Positions 1 through 4,372 of a stretch of 6,218 bases of DNA are shown here, piece by piece. The stretch is taken from contig JAGHBF010000026.1 in NCBI GenBank assembly GCA_021161165.1, forward strand, positions 1-6,218. Reading direction: 5' to 3'. Numbering within the stretch: the first letter of the stretch is position 1; each line of letters starts with the position of its first letter. A program made the position numbers and the translations under genes. The DNA is from Candidatus Aminicenantota bacterium. GTDB taxonomy: Bacteria > Acidobacteriota > Aminicenantia > S016-38. The notes beneath the pieces were generated by a model. The model did not search any database. It worked only from the letters and a program-made list of their open reading frames with translations, and was not told the DNA's origin.

Positions 1-36
1 GAATTCCTGATGTCTGCAAGAGTATCTCTTTCTTAA
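1..36 (+). CDS. 3' end of an upstream gene (partial)
   Basis: The first eleven codons read EFLMSARVSLS and end in TAA at 34-36. The frame is open to the window edge, so this is probably the tail of a gene starting upstream. The main support is its resemblance to the tail ending at 605-607, which reads EFLTPLRLSLL before its stop. Both tails start with the same eight bases (gaattcct), and each is followed within a few bases by a pyrimidine tract and a ribosome-binding site. This suggests a paralogue of the next gene lies just outside the window. Nothing can be said of its function, and an eleven-codon match could be chance. Confidence 0.5.
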   Translation, partial: EFLMSARVSLS

Positions 37-38
37 AA

Positions 39-52
39 TTTCTTTTTCTTTC
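39..52 (+). terminator. Pyrimidine tract with TTTTTCT, probable archaeal terminator
   Basis: An uninterrupted T/C run starts two bases after the TAA at 34-36 and contains TTTTTCT at 43-49. TTTTTYT is the termination motif described for SSV1 transcripts, and archaeal RNA polymerase stops at oligo-T without needing a hairpin. Its position just after a stop codon supports termination. It also lies just upstream of the next ribosome-binding site, so it would form part of that gene's leader if transcription reads through. Confidence 0.55.
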
Positions 53-57
53 GGGTG

Positions 58-65
58 AAGGTGGT
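58..65 (+). promoter_or_regulatory. Ribosome-binding site AAGGTGGT deciding the start at 70
   Basis: AAGGTGGT followed by AGAA and ATG matches the GGGGTGGT-N3-ATG pattern before three later genes. It decides for ATG at 70 over the in-frame GTG at 55, which would lie upstream of the site itself. GGTGGT can pair with the archaeal 16S 3' end through one G-U wobble. Confidence 0.65.
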
Positions 66-69
66 AGAA

Positions 70-519
70 ATGAGCAATGACATAATCCAGCCTTCGAAGT
101 ACCATGTAGAGAAAGAATTCACAATACCAAAAAGACATTGGCAAGCGTTAGAACCCCAGCTTAAAAGCATATACAATATTTGCAGGAATCGCCTCGCTCT
201 TCTGGATAAATTTGTAAAGGGGGAGATAATCTTCTCCTTCTCCCTCAGAAATCCAATAAACGAAAGGATTGCCCTTTTGCTCATTGTAAAGGATGACGGA
301 AGACTAAGATGTCCTGTTAAGATACACATGTCAATTCGCCCATGGATGTTTTCTGACAAATATATGCTTTTTGAGATTCACAGAGGTAAATTCCTAATTC
401 TAAAAGAGAGAACTATGAATATAACATACACACAATTTGTTTCCTTGGGGATTAGACATGCAACTATATATCTACTGGAAAAACCAAAAAATACACAACA
501 TCTCAAACTCGCTCCTTGA
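70..519 (+). CDS. Unknown protein, probably a frame-disrupted member of the window's paralogue family
   Basis: A 149-aa protein from ATG 70; an in-frame GTG at 55 is less likely because it precedes the ribosome-binding site. I do not recognise a named family. It has a mixed alpha/beta look, no signal peptide, no membrane segment, and two cysteines (38 and 81). Residues 65-85 (ERIALLLIVKDDGRLRCPVKI) locally resemble residues 73-93 of the protein at 1823-2377. The reading frame ends at 517-519, but the next frame is open from 425 to 607 and encodes a tail resembling the C-termini of the 1823 and 2379 proteins. Joined by a +1 shift, the product would be about 178 aa, close to their 184 and 182 aa. 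The likely shift points are the A runs at 479-483 and 486-491. Mutation, sequencing error and programmed frameshifting cannot be told apart here. A genuine 149-aa protein is the alternative. Confidence 0.65.
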   Translation: MSNDIIQPSKYHVEKEFTIPKRHWQALEPQLKSIYNICRNRLALLDKFVKGEIIFSFSLRNPINERIALLLIVKDDGRLRCPVKIHMSIRPWMFSDKYMLFEIHRGKFLILKERTMNITYTQFVSLGIRHATIYLLEKPKNTQHLKLAP

Positions 520-607
520 ACCCAAGTTGAAAAAACTCCATGAAACGCTCTTTGACATGTTTAGAGACCCAGAATTCCTCACACCTCTCAGACTTTCCCT
601 CCTCTAA
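458..607 (+). CDS. 49-aa overlapping ORF, or the displaced 3' end of the preceding gene
   Basis: This frame is open from 425 to TAA at 605-607, with an ATG at 458 and GGGG at 447-450 seven bases before it, so it could be a separate 49-aa gene overlapping the previous one by 62 bases. The stretch from about 515 encodes LEPKLKKLHETLFDMF, a helical charged sequence, followed by RDPEFLTPLRLSLL. It lines up loosely with the C-terminal helix ending KELFLKLRL in the 1823 protein, and its last eleven residues resemble the gene tail at 1-36. It fills what would otherwise be an unexplained gap before 626. I favour it being the true C-terminus of the preceding gene reached by a +1 shift, with an independent small gene as second choice. 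Confidence 0.55.
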   Translation: MQLYIYWKNQKIHNISNSLLEPKLKKLHETLFDMFRDPEFLTPLRLSLL

Positions 608-614
608 TTTCTTT
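608..614 (+). terminator. Short pyrimidine tract
   Basis: TTTCTTT directly follows the TAA at 605-607 and runs straight into GGGGTGGT. It lacks a full TTTTTYT motif and is the weakest of the five tracts, though the bases before it (588-604) are also pyrimidine-rich. It is listed because its position repeats that of the stronger tracts at 39-52, 1791-1811 and 3077-3096. Confidence 0.3.
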
Positions 615-622
615 GGGGTGGT
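615..622 (+). promoter_or_regulatory. Ribosome-binding site GGGGTGGT
   Basis: GGGGTGGT lies three bases before ATG 626. The same octamer at the same spacing precedes 1823 and 3108. It can pair with an AUCACCUC 16S tail using two G-U wobbles. Confidence 0.7.
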
Positions 623-625
623 ATT

Positions 626-1606
626 ATGGCAAGAGCGAAAGTAATAGACCACTATGTGGCTTTAAAAGAAGACAAAGAAGGCTTAGGCGTCTTGGGTGTG
701 ATAGTGTGGTTCTCCATAGGAGACATGAGAGTCCCACGCAAAGCCTTAGAAGACGCTTTCAAAAAATATAAGATACCAGACGAATACATGCCACATCCTC
801 TGAGACCTGTTGACGCATTCAGAAAAGCCACCAAGAGCATAGAAAAAACATTCCACAAAAGAAACAAAAAAGGCGAAGTTACAGAGGAGATTACCATTCT
901 TGTCAGAGAGACAATCACGGGCGAGAAAAAGGTAATCAGAAGACTCGTGAAAGAAGTTAAAATCCCGAGCAAAGATAGACTTTCCTACGAAACCGAATTT
1001 GGAAGAGCTGTTTTTCACAGAGATAATACAAGAGTTGTCGTTGAGATAAAAGACCCTGAATACACATGGGTGGAAGATAAAATCCTGTGGGAGTATGAGG
1101 TCTTCAAGAACAGCTACGACGGAAATGGAATAAGAAGGATGGTCAGAAACATACTCTACCAGCAACGCCCAATAATGATGAGACCTGCTGGTTCTGTGTA
1201 TTTCATACCAAGAGAAAATCAAAAAATCGTATATAAACTCGCAGACATGGTCAATGAACTCGCCAAGAGCTACGCCTCATCGCTATGGGAGACAATATTC
1301 CTAATAACACCCTTCTTGGACATATCCCAAAACAGAGACTTGGTGGTTACCAGATGGAAACTGTATGTCAAGGAAACTCTGGAAAAAGTATATAAAGAGT
1401 TCAAGGAAAAATATGAGAAAGGAAAGCTCAATAAAAAGGAAGTGGAGCAGTATAAGAAACTATTAGAAAAGATTGCAGAGCAGAATGCGTTCTACGGAAA
1501 GTCCCTCAAAACACAAATAAAGTCTGTTGAGAATATGCTCACCGACCTAAGCTCAAAGCTTTTGGAGGTGAAGCTTGCGGAGGTATCCGTGAATGGAGAA
1601 AAATGA
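626..1606 (+). CDS. DUF6744-like protein of unknown function with C-terminal coiled coil
   Basis: A 326-aa soluble protein with no signal peptide or membrane segment. Several features recall the DUF6744-type proteins of bacterial mobile elements and phages: the N-terminal VIVWFSIGD (26-33), the RPVDAFRKATK segment (60-70), a central beta-rich region with RRLVKEVKIPSKDRLSYE (105-122), YDGNGIRRMV (164-173) and RPAGSVYFIP (186-195). I make this assignment from memory of the family pattern, not from a search. Residues 245-320 are highly charged (Lys/Glu) and probably form a long coiled coil. It opens the second gene unit with GGGGTGGT three bases before ATG. Its end overlaps the start of the next gene by 14 bases, suggesting coupled translation. 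No enzymatic motif is evident. In such families the small fold plus coiled coil could be structural or DNA-associated, but that is a guess. Confidence 0.85.
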   Translation: MARAKVIDHYVALKEDKEGLGVLGVIVWFSIGDMRVPRKALEDAFKKYKIPDEYMPHPLRPVDAFRKATKSIEKTFHKRNKKGEVTEEITILVRETITGEKKVIRRLVKEVKIPSKDRLSYETEFGRAVFHRDNTRVVVEIKDPEYTWVEDKILWEYEVFKNSYDGNGIRRMVRNILYQQRPIMMRPAGSVYFIPRENQKIVYKLADMVNELAKSYASSLWETIFLITPFLDISQNRDLVVTRWKLYVKETLEKVYKEFKEKYEKGKLNKKEVEQYKKLLEKIAEQNAFYGKSLKTQIKSVENMLTDLSSKLLEVKLAEVSVNGEK

Positions 1607-1790
1607 AAAGGAAGAACTCAGGGGTTCTCGGCTCTCCAATTCTGCCCGTGTGGCTATCTTAACCGCAGGAGCTGTATTGTGCTTCACCAGAGCCATCGGA
1701 TACGCCAAGCTTGGTGTGTCCTTGCTTAAAAAGGTGAAAGAGTACATAGACCAAGAGATTAAGTTGTTCAGAATATCTGGAGAGCCTTAA
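1593..1790 (+). CDS. Small protein with a hydrophobic segment
   Basis: A 65-aa protein starting inside the last codons of the DUF6744-like gene. GGAGGT at 1579-1584, eight bases before ATG 1593, supports the start. Residues 1-18 are charged, and residues 19-45 (ARVAILTAG... GYAKLGVSLL) form the only hydrophobic stretch, which could be one short membrane helix or an amphipathic helix. It contains a Cys at 30 and an Arg at 33, so membrane insertion is not certain. The C-terminal part (46-60) is a charged helix. I recognise no family. The 14-base overlap suggests translation coupled to the upstream protein, which makes a joint function possible. A pyrimidine tract follows its stop codon immediately, so it seems to end its unit. 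Confidence 0.75.
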   Translation: MEKNEKEELRGSRLSNSARVAILTAGAVLCFTRAIGYAKLGVSLLKKVKEYIDQEIKLFRISGEP

Positions 1791-1811
1791 TCTCTCTTTC
1801 TTTTTCTTTTT
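1791..1811 (+). terminator. Pyrimidine tract with TTTTTCT, probable terminator and leader
   Basis: A 21-base run of T and C only begins right after the TAA at 1788-1790 and carries TTTTTCT at 1801-1807. There is no hairpin. It is a good archaeal oligo-T terminator candidate for the 626-1790 unit and abuts the ribosome-binding site of the next gene. Confidence 0.6.
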
Positions 1812-1819
1812 GGGGTGGT
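1812..1819 (+). promoter_or_regulatory. Ribosome-binding site GGGGTGGT
   Basis: GGGGTGGT, then AGA, then ATG 1823. It is identical in sequence and spacing to the site before 3108 and directly abuts the pyrimidine tract. No convincing TATA/BRE promoter is visible between the tract and this gene. Confidence 0.7.
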
Positions 1820-1822
1820 AGA

Positions 1823-2377
1823 ATGGAAAAAGAAGAAGTTGAAAAATTCATACAGAAACTATCAAAAGCCATAGAAGCTAAAAGATTTCTCTACGAGCAT
1901 AGCGAGTATATCGTTGTAGCATACCTCAAAGAGGTGGTTCCCCCGAAGATTCCGTATTTGCTAAGTCAGTTAAGCATAACTATCCAAACTGAAAAGCGAA
2001 AAGTCAATTTTTACAACTTTTATGAGGGGCGGTTAAAAGAACGCCAGATTGCACTTTTAATAACTTCTGACTCTCCTCTACAAATAAGGATTTCTCCAAT
2101 TTCCCCACCAAACCAAAACACCGATGACAGAGCCAAAGTAAGCATTATGAAACTATCTGCCATTGAGGATGGAACTGATTACTCTATCTTCTCTTTGTCT
2201 GGGATTTCCGACATAACCTCTATCATCTTAACTAACAGACAGGCATTCGACGAAGTTGCTGAGGAGTTCCTCAACCTCGCAAAAATAGCCACCGAAAAGA
2301 GATACGAAGAACTTAAGAACATTATAGACAACAACAAAGAGCTATTCCTCAAACTCAGACTTCTGGAGGGGAATTAA
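1823..2377 (+). CDS. Unknown protein, tandem paralogue A
   Basis: A 184-aa protein with no recognised family. The N-terminal 50 residues look helical (KFIQKLSKAIEAKRFLYEHS) and include PPKIPYLLSQL at 40-50. The middle (52-125) appears beta-rich and variable, and the C-terminal 130-180 is helical and ends in the motif IDNNKELFLKL (168-178). The ends match the following gene closely: IQ.L.K..EA..F....SE.I at the N-terminus, ILTNRQAF against ILQNRQVF, and the identical IDNNKELFLKL. The middle has diverged. It is therefore one of a duplicated pair, and the frame-disrupted gene at 70-607 is probably a more distant member. It opens the third gene unit. There are no cysteines, no membrane segment and no catalytic motif. 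A structural or binding role is as likely as an enzymatic one. Confidence 0.85.
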   Translation: MEKEEVEKFIQKLSKAIEAKRFLYEHSEYIVVAYLKEVVPPKIPYLLSQLSITIQTEKRKVNFYNFYEGRLKERQIALLITSDSPLQIRISPISPPNQNTDDRAKVSIMKLSAIEDGTDYSIFSLSGISDITSIILTNRQAFDEVAEEFLNLAKIATEKRYEELKNIIDNNKELFLKLRLLEGN

Positions 2378-2378
2378 A

Positions 2379-2927
2379 ATGAATGTAGAGGAAAAAGAAG
2401 TAATTCAAACTCTCCAAAAATGTTACGAAGCCACAAAATTTATTAAAGAAAACTCAGAGGAGATTATCCTGCTAACATTACAAGAAACACTCCCAACGAA
2501 AATTCCTATCCTCGCTGGGGAGTTGAAGAGAGAAGTATCCTCAGGCACATTTGAGGTTCAGTATTGGAACATAATAAACGGAGAGCCTGAAAAAGGTTTT
2601 TTGAGAATATCCTCTTATATTTCCCATGTTTATCTTTACTTACACAAAAGCGAAGAGGACTACAGAATAATATTAGAACCAAAAGAAAAAGGCTACACAC
2701 TTTGGAATTCACAAAAGGGGAAAAATAGAGACTTCTTCTCAGAGGGTAATGCAAAAGCAATAATGGCTTCAGTCATTCTCCAAAACAGACAGGTGTTCAA
2801 AGAAGCTGTCGAGAACTACATCCTCGCTATTTACGAGCATTCTAAAGATAGGCTACAAGAACTTAAAAAAATGATAGACAATAATAAAGAACTGTTCCTT
2901 AAACTTAAGCTTGACCCACCTTCTTAA
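2379..2927 (+). CDS. Unknown protein, tandem paralogue B
   Basis: A 182-aa paralogue of the preceding gene, starting one base after its stop codon. GGAGGGG at 2365-2371, seven bases upstream and inside the end of gene A, supports the start and implies coupled translation. Residues 9-50 match residues 10-50 of A with PTKIPILAGEL against PPKIPYLLSQL. Residues 130-178 match A and contain the identical IDNNKELFLKL at 166-176. Within those eleven codons there are six differences between the genes, all synonymous, so the duplication is not recent and the motif is under selection. The central residues 51-128 differ strongly. One cysteine (15) is present. Function is unknown; the arrangement would fit two subunits of a hetero-oligomer. 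Confidence 0.85.
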   Translation: MNVEEKEVIQTLQKCYEATKFIKENSEEIILLTLQETLPTKIPILAGELKREVSSGTFEVQYWNIINGEPEKGFLRISSYISHVYLYLHKSEEDYRIILEPKEKGYTLWNSQKGKNRDFFSEGNAKAIMASVILQNRQVFKEAVENYILAIYEHSKDRLQELKKMIDNNKELFLKLKLDPPS

Positions 2928-2944
2928 TTTTAGGAGGTGGCTCA

Positions 2945-3070
2945 ATGTCCAAAATACCAGAATATGGTATATGCCCAAACTGCGGGAAATACAAAAAGTT
3001 GACTGATACTGGATTTTGCAAGCAATGCCTCGACGAGAGATACGAAAAATACAGAAAAAAGGAACAGTAA
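2945..3070 (+). CDS. 41-aa four-cysteine zinc-ribbon candidate
   Basis: A short ORF of 41 codons before TAA 3068-3070, with GGAGGTGG at 2933-2940 four bases before ATG 2945, an excellent ribosome-binding site. The protein contains CPNC (10-13) and CKQC (25-28), i.e. C-x2-C-x11-C-x2-C, the spacing of a small zinc-binding ribbon or knuckle. A basic, charged tail (DERYEKYRKKEQ) follows. Such mini zinc ribbons are common in archaeal viruses and often bind nucleic acid or protein, but the target here is unknown. It lies 17 bases after paralogue B and ends the third unit, just before a pyrimidine tract and the clamp gene. The good site and the paired cysteines make a real gene likely despite its length. 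Confidence 0.8.
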   Translation: MSKIPEYGICPNCGKYKKLTDTGFCKQCLDERYEKYRKKEQ

Positions 3071-3076
3071 CTTAAC

Positions 3077-3096
3077 TTCTCCTTTTTTTCTTTCTT
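3077..3096 (+). terminator. Pyrimidine tract with TTTTTCT, probable terminator and leader
   Basis: A T/C-only run starting seven bases after the TAA at 3068-3070, with seven consecutive T and TTTTTCT at 3085-3091. It runs directly into the GGGGTGGT site of the clamp gene. It probably ends transcripts of the 1823-3070 unit in part or in full. Confidence 0.6.
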
Positions 3097-3104
3097 GGGG
3101 TGGT
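3097..3104 (+). promoter_or_regulatory. Ribosome-binding site GGGGTGGT
   Basis: GGGGTGGT, then AGA, then ATG 3108. The eleven bases before ATG are identical to those before 1823. Confidence 0.7.
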
Positions 3105-3107
3105 AGA

Positions 3108-3917
3108 ATGACAGATGAAGAAGAATTATTTTACGGAAGATTCAAGCCCAAACGCCCACAAAGACTTCACAGAATTGCAAAAATAATGGAGGAATTCGAT
3201 AGCGAATTTGTATTTGCAATAGACAACGAAGGAATACATACACAAACTTTGGACTCTGCCCATGTGATGATGTTGCACTATACAATGCCAGAGACTACAT
3301 TTTCAGATTTTGAACTCAAAGCAGAGAGAAGAATTCTTCTTGAAGTAAATCCCACTACACTATGGAACATCTTCAGATACGCCAAACATATTGAGGGGAT
3401 AGAAGTAAAATGTGAAGGGGAGCTTCATGAGGAAGAAAAGTTCAAAGGAGTTCTATACATAACTCTCCATGGCGTATGGACAGAAACCTACAAAATATTT
3501 GTGGATACGCAATACTACGAAGAACTCCATGAACCACATCTCAACTATAAAGGGAGAGTGAAGATAAACGCCTCCTTACTAAAGCAAGCTCTAAAGAAGG
3601 TGAGAGGCGTCTCTTCAAAGGCAATTCTACAGATTACCGAAGAAGATTTTATTATACTGCCCACCACAGCGGGGCAGGGTATCTTAGGTGAACTCAAACT
3701 CGGTAAAGAGCATTGCAACATACATATCACAGAACAATGTAAATCCAAGTTTAGTGCTGGTTATTTTTGGGACATACTCCACCACTTTACTGCCAGAGAC
3801 CCCTATAAGGAGATAGAAATTTGGCTCGGTGATGATATACCCACAAAGCTCTCTATGAAATCAGACCAAGACACAATGGATATTCTAATAGCCCCTATGA
3901 TAGAGACGGAAGAATAG
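3108..3917 (+). CDS. pcn: Divergent PCNA-type DNA sliding clamp
   Basis: A 269-aa protein whose pattern follows archaeal PCNA along its length. PCNA forms a trimeric ring around DNA that tethers replicative polymerase, ligase and FEN1. Residues 38-60 (IDNEGIHTQTLDSAHVMM then LHYTMP) match the PCNA first-domain signature with its EGI and D-S-H-V positions. Residues 78-93 (LEVNPTTLWNIFRYAK) match the conserved helix region. The interdomain linker should fall around 120-145. Residues 149-186 (VKINASLLKQALKKV, then a beta strand) and 213-263 (SKFSAGYFWDIL, IEIWLGDDIPTKLSM, ending ILIAPMIE) match the second domain and the usual C-terminal APRIE-like end. Archaeal PCNAs are about 245-250 aa; the excess is mainly a basic N-terminal extension of some 28 residues. 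The sequence is divergent and IAPMI replaces the common LAPRI. It opens the fourth unit. A host copy is unlikely given the hypothetical-protein neighbours; the alternative is a clamp-like inhibitor or decoy. Confidence 0.88.
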   Translation: MTDEEELFYGRFKPKRPQRLHRIAKIMEEFDSEFVFAIDNEGIHTQTLDSAHVMMLHYTMPETTFSDFELKAERRILLEVNPTTLWNIFRYAKHIEGIEVKCEGELHEEEKFKGVLYITLHGVWTETYKIFVDTQYYEELHEPHLNYKGRVKINASLLKQALKKVRGVSSKAILQITEEDFIILPTTAGQGILGELKLGKEHCNIHITEQCKSKFSAGYFWDILHHFTARDPYKEIEIWLGDDIPTKLSMKSDQDTMDILIAPMIETEE

Positions 3918-3946
3918 AAAAGATAGAATAAAAGAGAGGCGATAAA

Positions 3947-4204
3947 ATGCCAATATCAGAAGTAATGAAAATAATGAAAGCACTAAGAGAGGCAGGGCGA
4001 GACACAATAATATCTTCAGGATGTGGGATGTCTCTTGGCGAAGAGGAGATTAAACATAGAAAATATATAATCCCTGGAGATGATGCCCACAAGGCAAGTG
4101 CTAAGATTTACTTCCTGCTCTTGGATTTAGCAGAGAACCTTGGAGTGGAAGTAAGCAGGGTTCGTTTAAGTGTGGAGGTAGGTTTTAAGACAACTATAGC
4201 ATAG
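3947..4204 (+). CDS. Small unknown protein downstream of the clamp
   Basis: An 85-aa protein 29 bases after the clamp gene, with GAGGCGAT at 3936-3943 (one mismatch to GAGGTGAT) three bases before ATG 3947. The N-terminal residues 1-18 form a probable amphipathic helix (MPISEVMKIMKALREAG). Next come SSGCGMSLGEEE, then a segment IIPGDDAHKASAKIYFLLLDLAENLGV that looks like a second helix, then a beta strand (VSRVRLSVEVGF). One cysteine (26) is present. I recognise no family and see no obvious PIP box (Q-x2-[ILM]-x2-FF) that would mark it as a clamp partner. Its placement in the same unit suggests co-expression with the clamp. A TTTTTCT tract follows about 30 bases after its stop, so it is the last plus-strand gene of the window. 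Confidence 0.75.
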   Translation: MPISEVMKIMKALREAGRDTIISSGCGMSLGEEEIKHRKYIIPGDDAHKASAKIYFLLLDLAENLGVEVSRVRLSVEVGFKTTIA

Positions 4205-4220
4205 AAAAACATAGAAAAAC
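4201..4220 (+). repeat. 10-bp perfect tandem repeat
   Basis: The decamer atagaaaaac occurs twice back to back at 4201-4210 and 4211-4220. The first copy contains the stop codon of the 85-aa gene. It may be a replication slip product; no function is evident. Confidence 0.9.
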
Positions 4221-4227
4221 TCTTCAC

Positions 4228-4244
4228 TTTTCTCTTTTTCTTTC
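4228..4244 (+). terminator. Pyrimidine tract with TTTTTCT, terminator of the plus-strand genes
   Basis: A T/C-only run with TTTTTCT at 4235-4241, downstream of the last plus-strand gene. Its core (tctctttttctttcgg) nearly repeats the tract at 39-55, but no ribosome-binding site or clear gene follows. That supports termination as the core role of these tracts. A second T-rich run at 4281-4294 could act as a backup. Confidence 0.6.
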
Positions 4245-4298
4245 GGACATATCAATTAATGGTTAGCACCATGCCTATGCTTTTTTTCCTTTTTAAGT

Positions 4299-4318
4299 TG
4301 TTAAAAAATTTTTTAACA
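4299..4318. terminator. Perfect 20-bp AT palindrome between convergent genes
   Basis: TGTTAAAAAA is followed at once by its exact reverse complement, with no loop. The flanking bases 4297-4298 and 4319-4320 would extend the pairing as G-U wobbles in RNA. Each strand carries a T6 run, so it could terminate transcription from both sides, which fits its place between the plus-strand and minus-strand units. A protein-binding operator or a strand-opening site are alternatives. Confidence 0.5.
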
Positions 4319-4372
4319 GTAGTTCACATTCCTTATGAACGGGGACAACGATAGGTATATAATCCTGTAATC

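Larger units (their letters stand above)
4205..4372. other. Intergenic convergence zone
   Basis: This 168-bp gap separates two converging gene sets. It holds part of the decamer repeat, two T-rich tracts, the 20-bp palindrome, and near its right end the heptamer TAATCCT twice (4360-4366 and 4368-4374). A 31-codon plus-strand ORF (4259-4354) is present but lacks a ribosome-binding site, so I do not call it. A TATA-like tatataa at 4356-4362 has no gene downstream in either direction. Confidence 0.7.

Noticed and set aside
1..6. EcoRI site at the first base as a sign of a cloning boundary
   Set aside because: Other GAATTC sites occur at 115, 572, 2704, 3193 and 3333, so the window is not a complete EcoRI fragment.
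55..69. GTG at 55 as the start of the first gene
   Set aside because: The ribosome-binding site AAGGTGGT (58-65) lies downstream of it and points to ATG 70.
746..1222. 158-aa minus-strand ORF
   Set aside because: It lies wholly inside the DUF6744-like gene, has no ribosome-binding site, and its protein is rich in Phe, Ser and Cys as expected of an antisense shadow.
4259..4354. 31-codon plus-strand ORF in the convergence zone
   Set aside because: No ribosome-binding site; much of it is encoded by T/A runs and the palindrome, giving a hydrophobic peptide by composition alone.
4356..4362. TATA-like element tatataa
   Set aside because: No gene lies at a suitable distance downstream on either strand, and AT-rich spacers give such heptamers by chance.
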